A DNA stretch of 64,000 nt. Origin: Olsenella profusa F0195 (lineage in GTDB: Bacteria > Actinomycetota > Coriobacteriia > Coriobacteriales > Atopobiaceae). The notes under the pieces are model-generated. The model was not told the DNA's origin, searched no databases, and saw nothing but the letters and a program-made list of their open reading frames with translations. Positions 36,501 through 43,682 of this stretch are shown here, piece by piece. The stretch's first letter is position 1. Each line of letters starts with the position of its first letter. Location: positions 19,914-83,913 of the forward strand of contig NZ_AWEZ01000029.1 of assembly GCF_000468755.1 (NCBI RefSeq). The letters run 5' to 3'. The translations under genes were made by a program, and so were the position numbers.

Positions 36501-37168
36501 TGGTGTTTATGGTGCTTGGCGCGGACCAGTCGAGCAAGGGCGCTGCTGGGTGGGCTGTGAGAGAACCAAATATGATGAACGTTGCCGCGACTCGCGCCAA
36601 GGAAGAGTTCTATGTCATTGGTGACAAGGAGTTGTATTTGAGCATTGGCAGTGACGTTGCGACAGAGACGTACAGAGTGATGCGAGAGTACAAGGCGGAG
36701 CATCCCGAAAAGGTGGACGAGGACGTCTCGATTGGGGAGGGCACTACTGGACGAGGAACCCAAGGTGGGCCTTTGGATGACGGTGACGCCAGTGCCGAGC
36801 ATGTCCGTGCCGGACAGGCAGCCAAGAAGCCAACGGAGAGCCATTCCACGATGACAGCTGCTGGGGGCGTGGTCGCGGATGCCGTTCTCCAAGCTTCAGC
36901 TCAAGAGACCTATTCTTGGGGGAGGGCTTGCTCACTATTTGGACGCGATAAGCTCGGCCCACAGATAAGGAACTCTACGAGCGCGAACAGATTATTGGAG
37001 AGCGCTGGCTGGATTGAGAGGGTCGATGATGGATGGCGTCCGACGGATCGGGGTCGTGCACTTGGCATCAGCTGTGGAAGCTATGATGGCAAACCACGCT
37101 GCAAGTACACGATGAGGGTCTTTGGGGAGTTGGTCACCTTGCTCCAAGATGCCAACCCTGGTGGCTGA
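33563..37168 (+). CDS. Large SF1 (UPF1-like) helicase with coiled-coil insert
   Basis: 1201 residues from GTG 33563 (an internal ATG at 33605 is an alternative start). Helicase motifs in order: Walker A GPPGTGKTT (288-296), Ia-like VVASSNNGAVQNIVNEL, Walker B VDEAG (Asp767-Glu768), motif III GDPLQIKPV (from 791), motif V VGTIHTFQGKEAPVVF (about 965), motif VI MNVAATRAKEEFYVIGD (about 1005). A heavily charged coiled coil (about 465-650) is inserted between Walker A and Walker B. The N-terminal 280 residues and the last about 85 (after a Gly/Asp-rich linker) are accessory domains. It probably acts on nucleic acids with ATP. Neighbouring McrB debris suggests a defence or DNA-processing role, unproven. 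Confidence 0.85.
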   Translation: MRKDRKNAILDSWIMVERLSEGDIKRRSSAILTLQDLRDGDFYSCFKSLMQKRHAATARHGGIVAYVGVFAFKEMTSLLRTAYGLKETNEDVCSGDKFHLALYFDKNLNLDGDKTFLTESGYILRNRGKVPDIGQFDAYEAERKTELKQKFDGTADDQSAFNAAILSVMDDLGVSLEECCLQVVHNLESDATNLHSFFLDDLQKAKGLSTDNLDLYLSAGNAAGRVNLDSKSDSVHFNPHVFEDILQPKNYPLGRFPSTTEHVLSLMQQVAVNLATGYDDRQMRSVNGPPGTGKTTLLKDIFAELIVQQAHDIAELPRHQIKGTESTRYYNDASIGVIPRHVVESGIVVASSNNGAVQNIVNELPLVKEIDDRLLEELREADYFREISNSKSFRDWEGGTEEGHREKPVHQTNEGESCWGLFSLEGGRATNMTNIVTNVKHVMEYLQNDYMPDEDVYEAFLEQYGQVESMRSDVQALADKATAHEHDLRSLDQLSEERIATLAQQDDERRRLGEARRRGLDDWEARRDGLQRELEGTRVQEQALSQKLSEARRERDAFTTQRPGLFAGRAIRGDYRRGLADRNDQVAAINVEWQACIDREAAEKIALDRLNAEPASFDARQAQQERHFSAKMDELERQIAAVRRRIGTYEGAVRRQGIVPLDMSRPYDDLQMSNPWFGRDYRISQSRLFIMALRVRKQFLYDNRRNVRAAVNIWEHQSQCARKNKQLIGVAFNWIHMVIPVISSTFASFSRMCANLGANSLGHLFVDEAGQALPQASVGAILRSRHVMAVGDPLQIKPVLTLDSNVLGLLGEHFGVTERYLSDSASTQTLVDSASRYGFYREKDESDDSWIGIPLWVHRRCHYPMFTISNRISYGGLMVQANRDGFGKTGWYDVSGKADDKYVREQGEFLSRRIKELMEKDPRVGDEDEKDIVYVITPFANVARHLSQKLWKIGFTRYDDSDRPTNVGTIHTFQGKEAPVVFMVLGADQSSKGAAGWAVREPNMMNVAATRAKEEFYVIGDKELYLSIGSDVATETYRVMREYKAEHPEKVDEDVSIGEGTTGRGTQGGPLDDGDASAEHVRAGQAAKKPTESHSTMTAAGGVVADAVLQASAQETYSWGRACSLFGRDKLGPQIRNSTSANRLLESAGWIERVDDGWRPTDRGRALGISCGSYDGKPRCKYTMRVFGELVTLLQDANPGG

Positions 37169-37340
37169 TGTGGCAGGGCCCCGAGGAGAAATCTGTCTGA
37201 CTTAGAATGGTATGCTCATGCTCATGCTCATGCACATCGGCCGTTTGCCAATATGGCCATTCGGTGTCTCGCATGCAAGTGAGACAATCAATCGGCAGCT
37301 CGCTTTCGTGCCAGACGTGCAATAGCGGCGGAGGTGTGGA

Positions 37341-37860
37341 ATGAGCATGACAGACACCCAATTCACAGGGACGGGCTTCTACGCGGAGTTCGCGGACAAG
37401 TCGCTCTTGCGTAGGAATGACTGGCGGGCACTCATCGCCGAGCTGCAAGCGGTCTATGGGACCGTTGGCATGAAGCTGCCGGAGCTCGATTCCGATGACG
37501 CCCCGGGGGACATCGACCCGTTCACGGTCTTTGGCCTCTTCAACAAGGGCATCACCGATGCCAATCGCAAAAGGATCGCCGTGGGGGTGGCATGAGAGTT
37601 TGGCGCGATCGCCGCTGCCGGATGACTTCGCGGACATCCCGGTGTTCAACGACCTCAACGCGACGTTCTACGCTTTCTGTGACAATGCCCGTTGCGACGA
37701 GGGAGACATCGACAGGCTGTGGGAGGCCTTCGAAACCCGCTTGCCTTTGCGGGCGATCCGAGCGAGGCGGTGTCCTTGTCGGCCTACGACGTCGTCCTGC
37801 ACCAGTCTGGCATCAGCTGGAAGATCACCATGGGACCACGGACACGTCCTCATCATCGAC
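37341..37860 (+). pseudogene. McrB-like AAA protein, N-terminal remnant with stop and frameshifts
   Basis: From ATG 37341 the first 84 residues match the N-terminus of a McrB-type (5-methylcytosine restriction GTPase/ATPase) family: FYAEFADKSLL, LIAELQAVYG.VGMKLPELD, DIDPFTVFGLFNKGITDANR. A TGA at 37593-37595 falls where family members continue with EFG. A frameshift then gives PLPDDFADIPVFNDLNATFY...CDEGDIDRLWEAFE, and another near 37741 gives LAFAGDPSEAVSLSAYDVVLHQSGISWKITMG. Everything after that, including the AAA domain, is gone. The gene is dead; assignment is from recollection of the conserved segments. Confidence 0.75.
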
Positions 37861-37883
37861 GCAAAGTAGGAGGTGGTTGCCGT

Positions 37884-37988
37884 ATGAGCATGCGATGCGG
37901 AGGCAGATGTACCGAGATGGCAAAGCAGTTGCGCACCGGCGGCTGCGACAGGCGTACGGTGGAGAAGCTCGTGGGTAAGGACGTGTGA
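37884..37988 (+). CDS. Possible 34-residue peptide
   Basis: ATG 37884 has a good ribosome-binding site (TAGGAGGTGG) and reads MSMRCGGRCTEMAKQLRTGG to KLVGKDV before TGA, 4 bases ahead of tag. No family is recognised. It may be a leader peptide coupled to tag or debris of a lost gene. Confidence 0.25.
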   Translation: MSMRCGGRCTEMAKQLRTGGCDRRTVEKLVGKDV

Positions 37989-37992
37989 CGTC

Positions 37993-38604
37993 ATGGGATT
38001 CTGCGGATGGGCGTCTGCCGACGAGCTGGATAGGGCGTACCACGACGCTGAGTGGGGTGTGCCCGTACATAACGACCGACACATGTTCGAGCACCTGACG
38101 ATGGAGAGCCTGCAATGCGGCCTGTCATGGGTGCTCATGCTGAAGAAGCGAGAAGTCTTCCGGGAATGCTTCGATGCCTTCGACTACGGCAAGGTCGCTG
38201 CCTATGGCGAGGAGGACGTCGAACGCATCCTGGCCACCGAAGGCATGATTCGCTCCCGCCGCAAGGTAGAGGCCGTCATCAACAACGCAAGGTGCTACCA
38301 GAAGGTGCGCGAGGAGTTCGGTACCTTCTGCGAATACCTGTGGGGTTACACGGGCGGAAAGACCATCCTCTACGACAGGCACGGCGAGGAGGACGCGAGA
38401 ATACCCGTGAGTAATGGCCTTTCCGCCCGCATCAGCCACGACCTGAGGAAGCGCGGCTTCAAGTACGTTGGCCCCATCACCATCTACTCGCATCTGCAGG
38501 CATGTGGCATCGTGAACGACCACGACGAGGCCTGTCCGCGTCGCGCCTTCGTCATAGAGAACTACCCGTGCGTGGCAAAGCGCCGGGACAAGGAGGTGTA
38601 CTGA
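37993..38604 (+). CDS. tag: DNA-3-methyladenine glycosylase I
   Basis: 203 residues. Tag excises 3-methyladenine from alkylated DNA. Landmarks are the N-terminal zinc-binding Cys and start motif (CGWASADELDRAYHDAEWGVPVHNDRHMFEHLTMESLQCGLSW), the ILATEGMIRSRRKVEAVINNA helix region, LRKRGFKYVGPITIYSHLQACGIVNDH, and the zinc His/Cys cluster near CP. All of them are intact and the length is normal. The HhH-like KRGFKYVGP segment contacts DNA in the family. Confidence 0.95.
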   Translation: MGFCGWASADELDRAYHDAEWGVPVHNDRHMFEHLTMESLQCGLSWVLMLKKREVFRECFDAFDYGKVAAYGEEDVERILATEGMIRSRRKVEAVINNARCYQKVREEFGTFCEYLWGYTGGKTILYDRHGEEDARIPVSNGLSARISHDLRKRGFKYVGPITIYSHLQACGIVNDHDEACPRRAFVIENYPCVAKRRDKEVY

Positions 38605-38607
38605 GCC

Positions 38608-38850
38608 ATGAAGCACAAGTGCAAGGTGACGGTCATCAAAGAGGGTCTACCCGGAGCTCCAGGAGAGGTACCTTGCAGACCCCGAGAGCGGTACATGTCC
38701 CTGCTTCGAGGTGGGCGATGAGTTCCTGTTCGAGCGCGCGGACGGACATGACGACTTCTGGCATTTTGGGCGCGACCGCGACCCAAAGTTCCCCTGCGCC
38801 GAGGCATGGGACTGCATCAGCCGCTATAGTCAGTTGAGCCCCAAGGGCAA
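38608..38850 (+). pseudogene. TIGR04076-family protein, frameshifted
   Basis: The frame starts normally at ATG 38608 (MKHKCKVTVIKE) 3 bases after tag, then loses homology. One base over, the expected sequence continues: RVYPELQERYLADPESGTCPCFEVGDEF, then FGRDRDPKFPCAEAWDCISRY. A single inserted base near 38643 explains it. After AWDCISRY the family's 'QGGS...W' ending is missing, so there is a second lesion or truncation. It is a small Cys-rich family of unknown function. Confidence 0.7.
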
Positions 38851-38973
38851 GTCCCGCAGTGCAGACAAAACGAGTCGAGTCGGGCGGACAGGGAGAGTCC
38901 AGCGCTCTCATGTTGGCCACAGGCGATGTGCGCGTCGCACATGATGCCTGAAGGCAGATGCCAGGCGAGGCTC

Positions 38974-39029
38974 TACAGTTCGATTAATATCGAACTGTAT
39001 GACATCCATCGAACGAACCGGAGTATACT
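38974..39029 (+). promoter_or_regulatory. SdpR operator (perfect palindrome) and promoter
   Basis: A perfect inverted repeat with 11-base arms TACAGTTCGAT (38974-38984) and ATCGAACTGTA (38989-38999) around TAAT. It abuts a promoter: -35 ATGACA (38999-39004) and -10 TATACT (39024-39029), spacer 19. The palindrome ends exactly at the -35, the position expected for an ArsR-type autorepressor site controlling sdpR-sdpI. Confidence 0.75.
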
Positions 39030-39066
39030 CGGTTTCAGGGAAGATGGCGGAGAACGAGGGGGCGGC

Positions 39067-39351
39067 ATGGTCGGCGATGGCTTCAAGGCGCTCTCGGATC
39101 CTACGCGCCGCCGTATCCTTGAGCTCCTCGGCGAGCATGACATGACGGCCAGCGAGATTGGGGTGCACTTTCCCCAGAGCAAGGCAACGCTCTCCCACCA
39201 TCTCGAGGCCCTGCGCGAGGCGGGTCTCGTGAAGGCGGAACGCCAAGGGCGCCGCGTCCTCTATCAGCTGGACACTACCGTGCTGCAGAGTCTCATCGCC
39301 TGGTTCTATAGCTTGGCCGAGTCGGAGGGTAATGATGAGCTCAAAACCTAA
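39067..39351 (+). CDS. sdpR: SdpR-like ArsR-family autorepressor
   Basis: 94 residues from ATG 39067 behind GAGGGGGCGG. It is a winged helix of the ArsR/SmtB class: FKALSDPTRRRILELLGEHDMTASEIGVHF..SKATLSHHLEALREAGLVKAERQGRRVLYQLDTTVLQ. There are no metal-binding Cys pairs. In Bacillus subtilis, SdpR represses the sdpRI operon and is titrated by SdpI at the membrane when the toxin SdpC is present. Here sdpI overlaps by 20 bases and a perfect palindrome lies upstream, so autoregulation is likely. Confidence 0.9.
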   Translation: MVGDGFKALSDPTRRRILELLGEHDMTASEIGVHFPQSKATLSHHLEALREAGLVKAERQGRRVLYQLDTTVLQSLIAWFYSLAESEGNDELKT

Positions 39352-40018
39352 GCGTCTCGAGCGTGTCTTCTGGGTTGTGCTTCTGGTGGCGATCCTTGTC
39401 CACCTCGCTGTCTACCTGCTGGTAGCCTATCCTGCCATGCCGGAGATGGTTCCCATCCACTGGAGCGTGGGGGATGCGGCCGGTGAATGGAGCCCCAAGT
39501 GGGTGACGATCATCACTGCGGCACTGCCCCTGCCCATCCTGCTTCTCGTGTTCCTCGTGCCCCGGATAGACCCCAAGGGGCGCAACTTCGATCACTTCCG
39601 TAGCGTCTATCTGGGTGTTTCTGCTGCCATTCCGCTTGTCACGGCCGCCATATCGTGGACGATGCCATTCATTGCCCTTGGTGTCATGCCCGCGGACAGG
39701 ACGTTTGTCACCACGCTCATTCTCCTCTGTGCTGCCATGCTCATGATTGCGTTCGGCAACTACCTGCCACGTGTCAGGCCCAACTATATGTTGGGCGTCC
39801 AGACGCCCTGGACGCTCGCGAGTGAAGCCACCTGGCGCCGTACGCATCGTTTTGCCGGTCCTGTCTTCATGACTGCAGGCGTGGCAATGCTCGTTGTGAT
39901 ACCGTTCTCGGCCATTGCCCCCACGGTGTCATTCTGGATCGCAATGAGCGCGTTGTTCGCCGCGATTGTCATCGTGTGCGCCTACAGCTACGTGGCCTGG
40001 CGACGTGAGGGGCGCTAG
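39332..40018 (+). CDS. sdpI: SdpI-like immunity/membrane protein (DUF1648 plus SdpI domain)
   Basis: 228 residues with six predicted membrane helices. The first part has the DUF1648 motif (LLVAYPAMPEMVPIHWSVGDAAGEWSPKW). The second has the SdpI-type GNYLPRVRPNYMLGVQTPWTLASEATWRRTHRFAG. In B. subtilis it gives immunity to the SdpC cannibalism toxin and sequesters SdpR. No sdpABC-type toxin or maturation gene is visible in this window, so it may protect against a neighbour's toxin. It overlaps sdpR by 20 bases. Confidence 0.93.
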   Translation: MMSSKPKRLERVFWVVLLVAILVHLAVYLLVAYPAMPEMVPIHWSVGDAAGEWSPKWVTIITAALPLPILLLVFLVPRIDPKGRNFDHFRSVYLGVSAAIPLVTAAISWTMPFIALGVMPADRTFVTTLILLCAAMLMIAFGNYLPRVRPNYMLGVQTPWTLASEATWRRTHRFAGPVFMTAGVAMLVVIPFSAIAPTVSFWIAMSALFAAIVIVCAYSYVAWRREGR

Positions 40019-40622
40019 GCGCACCCGGTGCGGCTCGCCGCCTTGGACATGCCGCTCCTCGATGAGTTGGTGATCGATGCCGACATCATACCGAGCATGG
40101 GGATGCGTGGGTCTTTGTCTCCCGCCGATGAGAGGGACCGCGTCACGGTGACACGCCATGCACGGGTCGAGAGACGCCGTCTCCTCGTCCGTGTGGAGCT
40201 GGTGCCCGCCATCCTTCATGAGTGACCGTGAGCCTTGCACCGTCCGACCTGCGGAGGCCAGCAGGGCGTCACGGGATGTCATGTCGTCCCTCTCACCCAA
40301 CAGCGCCTCGGTCGGAACGCTCCACTCCAGCGGGTGCGACCTCACGTGGCACAGGTAGGTCAGGACGGCGCCTCACCGAATGCCGTGGGGAATCTCACGC
40401 CTGTCCCGCAGATCATCCCCATATGGCTGGTGAATACCATCGAGGAAGCAGCCGCCTGCTCACTCATCTCGCGTCCCTCCTCGCGCCGAGGCCTTCAGGG
40501 TCTTGGTGATGTCGTGTTTCAATGAGCTGCTTGGATAGAATGAGAGGAGGTCACCTTGGCTAACTATATGGCCGGCATGGCAGGAGGCCGCGTGTGGCAC
40601 AGCCGAGACGGTGGGAGGCGTC
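40019..40622. other. Intergenic stretch with nothing recognisable
   Basis: About 600 bases. Short frames on both strands lack ribosome-binding sites and homology. The only functional signal found is GTGGGAGG just before the next gene. Confidence 0.45.
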
Positions 40623-41267
40623 ATGCTCGCGTACAGATCGAGGTACTTCAACCTGATCGCACCGTTCCTGTGGCATTACATCGCCAAACGCAATGGTCAC
40701 AAGCTTGCGGCACGGTGCTATCACGACGCGCGTCCCATCTATCGGGACATGCTTGCGAAGGCGCCGAACGTTGGTGCCAAGAATCCCATGGCGCATAACA
40801 TCTACATGGCGCTCGTGTTCTTTGCCATGTACCGCGCGTCCGGGGGAGAGCTTACCAAGGAGGACCTGCGAGCTGCGGTGGGTGACTTCATGGACATGCC
40901 CCTCATGCATCTCATAGGCAGGATGGATGACCTCAACACGCCACAAACCCGCGCCAGGTTCGAGAGGAACTCCCGCCAAAACGAGCAATGGCGCCTCGAT
41001 CATCTGGATCAGATCGACGCCAGCTGGGACTTCAACTTTGACGGCGGACCTCAAGGTGATGGCGTCTGGTACTACTTCACCTACTGTCCCATCAATCAGT
41101 TCTGCCGGGAGAACGGCCTTCTGGACGTGCTACCCATCATGTGCGACATAGATTACAAGAGCTGTGCGCTCGCCCATGGTGTGCTGCGTCGCGAGCACAC
41201 GCTTGCCTTGGACGGGAAGGTCTGTGACTACTGGATGGTGGGGGATGGGGGGAAGGGCCCGCGATAG
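40623..41267 (+). CDS. L-2-amino-thiazoline-4-carboxylic acid hydrolase-like protein
   Basis: 214 residues. ATG 40623 follows GGGAGG at 6 bases and is preferred over ATG 40611. The C-terminal half shows the family pattern: YYFTYCPINQFCRENGLLDVLPIMCDIDYKS...LRREHTLALDGKVCDYWMV, with conserved Cys and Asp. The N-terminal half is helical. The family was named for a Pseudomonas enzyme in L-cysteine synthesis from D,L-ATC, but most members are uncharacterised. It is followed 27 bases later by the left end of an IS30-like element. Confidence 0.8.
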   Translation: MLAYRSRYFNLIAPFLWHYIAKRNGHKLAARCYHDARPIYRDMLAKAPNVGAKNPMAHNIYMALVFFAMYRASGGELTKEDLRAAVGDFMDMPLMHLIGRMDDLNTPQTRARFERNSRQNEQWRLDHLDQIDASWDFNFDGGPQGDGVWYYFTYCPINQFCRENGLLDVLPIMCDIDYKSCALAHGVLRREHTLALDGKVCDYWMVGDGGKGPR

Positions 41268-41294
41268 GCGGCCATATGCAACATCTCGCGGTGA

Positions 41295-43068
41295 ATTGAA
41301 TTTCGAAAAGCAATCCTGTTGCATCAAGTCGTGCAGGGACGGCAGACGAGATTGGGGGCAGGACGGGCTCCGCATCCATCCTGCCCCCGCCTTCCCCTAG
41401 CATCCCTCTTGCTGCTGCTGGCTCCCGCCGGAAGGGAGACAGCGATGAGAGACGGCAGGAGGAAGCACATGGACAAGGATAGCAGGGTGATCATAGAGGA
41501 AGGCATGGGGAGAGGCGATTCCGCACGGAAGATAGCCAGGGAGGCCGGCACGAGCCCCTCTACCGTGACGAGGGAGGTGAAGGCGAACAGGACCCTCAAG
41601 GAGAAGAGGCGCACGCCGGGCGCGAACCTGTCGGTGCGCTGCGCGCGGGGGAAGGAGTGCACGAGGGTGGGCTCCGCATGCGATGGATGCAGCAGCCGGG
41701 CCGTACGCTGCAGGGACTGCAGGACGAGGAGCTGCATAGAGCACTGCCCGGACCTCGAGCCGCCGATGTGCCCCGTGACGGAGAGATGGCCCTATGTCCG
41801 CCCCGAAGGATGCAGGAAGCGGCAGACGTGCAGCTATCCCAAGAGCAGGTACCGCGCAGAGGAGGCGCAGGTCGCCCACGAGGAGAGGCCCGTCTCGAGC
41901 CGGAGGGGCATAGGCCTCACCGCAGACGGGCTCGAGCGGCTGAACTCCAGGATTGCGCCGCTGGTGAGGCGGGGATGGAGCTTCGAGGCGATCTGCACCG
42001 AGCTGGGCGACGGGCTCGGCGTCTGCCTGCGCTCGCTCTGCAACTGCCAGGCGGACGGCATCCTGGAAATCTCCAACGTCGAGCTGCCCAGGAAGGCGAG
42101 GCTCAGGCCCAGGAAGAGGAGGAGGGATCAGGGGAAGCCGCGCATCGACAGGTCCGGCCACGAGCACTCCGACTTCATGGCGCTGCCCCTGGAGGAGAGG
42201 GCGAGGGTCGTGCAGGGAGACTCCGTCTGCGGCAGGCAGCGGGCCGCCCGCGACATCCTCACCCCGCATATCGTGGCGAGGCACCTCCAGCTCTACCCGA
42301 GGAGGAGGCATGCGGACCCTGCAGCCACCGTCGCGGCATTCGACCGCATCGAGCGCGCCCTGGGGTCCCGCGCGGCCTTCGGGGCCGCGTTCGGCATCAT
42401 GCTCCTCGACAGGGGCACGGAGTTCGACGACCTGGAGGGCATGGAGCGCAGCTGCCTCGAGCCCGGGGAGAGGAGATGCCGCATCTTCTGGTGCGACCCG
42501 CAGGAGTCCAACCAGAGGTCCGAGGCGGAGCGCAACCACGAGCAGCTGAGGCGGATATTCCCCAAGGGGCATGTGGGCATGGACGCGCTCACCGACAGGG
42601 ACGTGGCGCTCGCCTGCAGCCATGTCAACTCGTACCCACTCGCATCGATAGGCGGCTGCCCGTTCGGCGGGCTGGGATCGCTCCTGCCGGAAGGAGCGCT
42701 CGCGAGGCTCGGGATCGTGCGCATCCCTGCGGGGGGCGTGGTGCTCAGGCCCTCGCTCGCCCCGCATGCATATCTGAGGTAGCATGGCCGCATGGGCTGC
42801 CTGCGGCATGGAGCCGCCGGCAGCGGGCAATATGAATACGTCGGCCGGAGCCGGCAGCAGCATGTACGTCCGGCCCCCTCCGTTGCACGCAGTCATGCAA
42901 TCGTGGAGAGGGGGCCGATTCTTCCATGGCCGGAGGGCGTGCAATCCGGCGGCCAGGATGCTCCGGAAGGACGGATTGCACGCCTTGCTGCAACGCTTCC
43001 GGCACGTTTTGCAGGACTTGCTGCAACCGTTGCGCTTCGGCTTGCAGTGTTGCGCTTACAAATTCAAT
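41295..43068 (+). mobile_element. IS30-family-like insertion sequence with terminal inverted repeats
   Basis: About 1.77 kb. Left end 41295-41313 and right end 43050-43068 (read inward) are 19-base inverted repeats matching at 15 of 19 positions, both starting ATTGAATTT. They enclose one transposase gene and a non-coding right part rich in short palindromes (42783-43049). The right end lies inside a nitroreductase gene, whose last codons are IS sequence. I could not identify an unambiguous target duplication. Confidence 0.75.
41445..42782 (+). CDS. IS30-family transposase
   Basis: 445 residues from ATG 41445 (GAAGGGAG before it). The N-terminal helix-turn-helix SARKIAREAGTSPSTVTREVKANR is typical of IS30. 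A Cys-rich block follows (CARGKECTRVGSACDGCSSRAVRCRDC...C). The DDE core can be read as D in VVQGDSVCG, D in MLLDRGTEFDDLEGM (normally DNG) and E in SNQRSEAERNHEQLRRIFPKGH. 'RRIFPKG' is an IS30 hallmark. It looks full length. The DNG-to-DRG change and the missing RGTNEN consensus suggest a divergent subgroup. Confidence 0.88.
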   Translation: MRDGRRKHMDKDSRVIIEEGMGRGDSARKIAREAGTSPSTVTREVKANRTLKEKRRTPGANLSVRCARGKECTRVGSACDGCSSRAVRCRDCRTRSCIEHCPDLEPPMCPVTERWPYVRPEGCRKRQTCSYPKSRYRAEEAQVAHEERPVSSRRGIGLTADGLERLNSRIAPLVRRGWSFEAICTELGDGLGVCLRSLCNCQADGILEISNVELPRKARLRPRKRRRDQGKPRIDRSGHEHSDFMALPLEERARVVQGDSVCGRQRAARDILTPHIVARHLQLYPRRRHADPAATVAAFDRIERALGSRAAFGAAFGIMLLDRGTEFDDLEGMERSCLEPGERRCRIFWCDPQESNQRSEAERNHEQLRRIFPKGHVGMDALTDRDVALACSHVNSYPLASIGGCPFGGLGSLLPEGALARLGIVRIPAGGVVLRPSLAPHAYLR

Positions 43069-43592
43069 CCACCTTCATTCATTGGCAGGGGAGATGAGAA
43101 GTCGTTCTCGAAGAACAGCTCCCCGAAGGCCATCCTGCCATCCGACCGCAGTGCCCTTCTCATGGCCGACTCGCGCACGGAGCGTTTGGGGGCGGCGTGG
43201 CCTATCGGGCTGACGGCTGGCATGACCTCGTCTTCTCCAACCTCCATCGCCCGCTCGAAGGCAGGCCGGTCGATGGTGCCCGCAAGCCATACCGTGCCCA
43301 GCCCCAGCGAGGTGGCGTGCAGGATGAGGCGCTCGAAGGCGTAGCCAAACGCCTCCTCCGCATGTGGCTGCCTGACGACCTTTGCGGCGACGTAGGTGCG
43401 TGCACCAAGGATGACGGGGCTGGACAGCCCGTGCTCGTCAGCGTCCAGCACGCGGAACTCGATGGGAATGTGGAAGGGGTTCTCGAGGGAGCCAGCGTAG
43501 TCGCTGAGCTCCCCGAGTAGCGCAGGGCCCAGTGACGTGCCGTCAAAGGTTCTCACGCTCCTTCTGGCACGGATGGCGTCAATGAGATCCAT
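43056..43592 (-). pseudogene. Nitroreductase-family protein, C-terminus cut off by IS30-like element
   Basis: 178 residues from ATG 43592 on the minus strand. The FMN-binding start MDLIDAIRARRSVRTFDG, the AGSLENPF...LGARTYVAAKV region, FERLILHATSLGLGTVWLAGTIDRPAF and the ELFFENDFSSPL segment match the TM-type nitroreductase family. Family proteins continue for roughly 60-70 more residues, including LAPSASNKQPWR-type FMN contacts. Here the frame enters the IS30 right end at 43068 and stops after LNL. No remainder is found on the other side of the IS. Confidence 0.8.
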
Positions 43593-43644
43593 TCGGTCTC
43601 CTACCGATCGATCAGTAGTAGTATCCCGACTTTAGCAGTAACGA

Positions 43645-43682
43645 GAGGCCGTTTGACCAACCCCACCTGGTCAAACGGCCTC
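43645..43682. terminator. Strong 15-base stem-loop at the left edge of the IS1634-like element
   Basis: Perfect arms GAGGCCGTTTGACCA (43645-43659) and TGGTCAAACGGCCTC (43668-43682) with an 8-base loop. It lies beyond the transposase 3' end and overlaps the inferred IS terminal repeat. It could stop transcription entering or leaving the element. Confidence 0.5.

Noticed and set aside
37592..37978. 128-codon plus frame overlapping the McrB remnant and tag leader
   Set aside because: Arg/Thr-rich out-of-frame translation of the McrB remnant; the conserved segments lie in other frames.
41397..42944. 515-codon minus frame opposite the IS30-like transposase
   Set aside because: The plus strand has the helix-turn-helix, DDE-like residues and a ribosome-binding site; the minus translation has only biased Arg/Ala/Pro/Leu composition.
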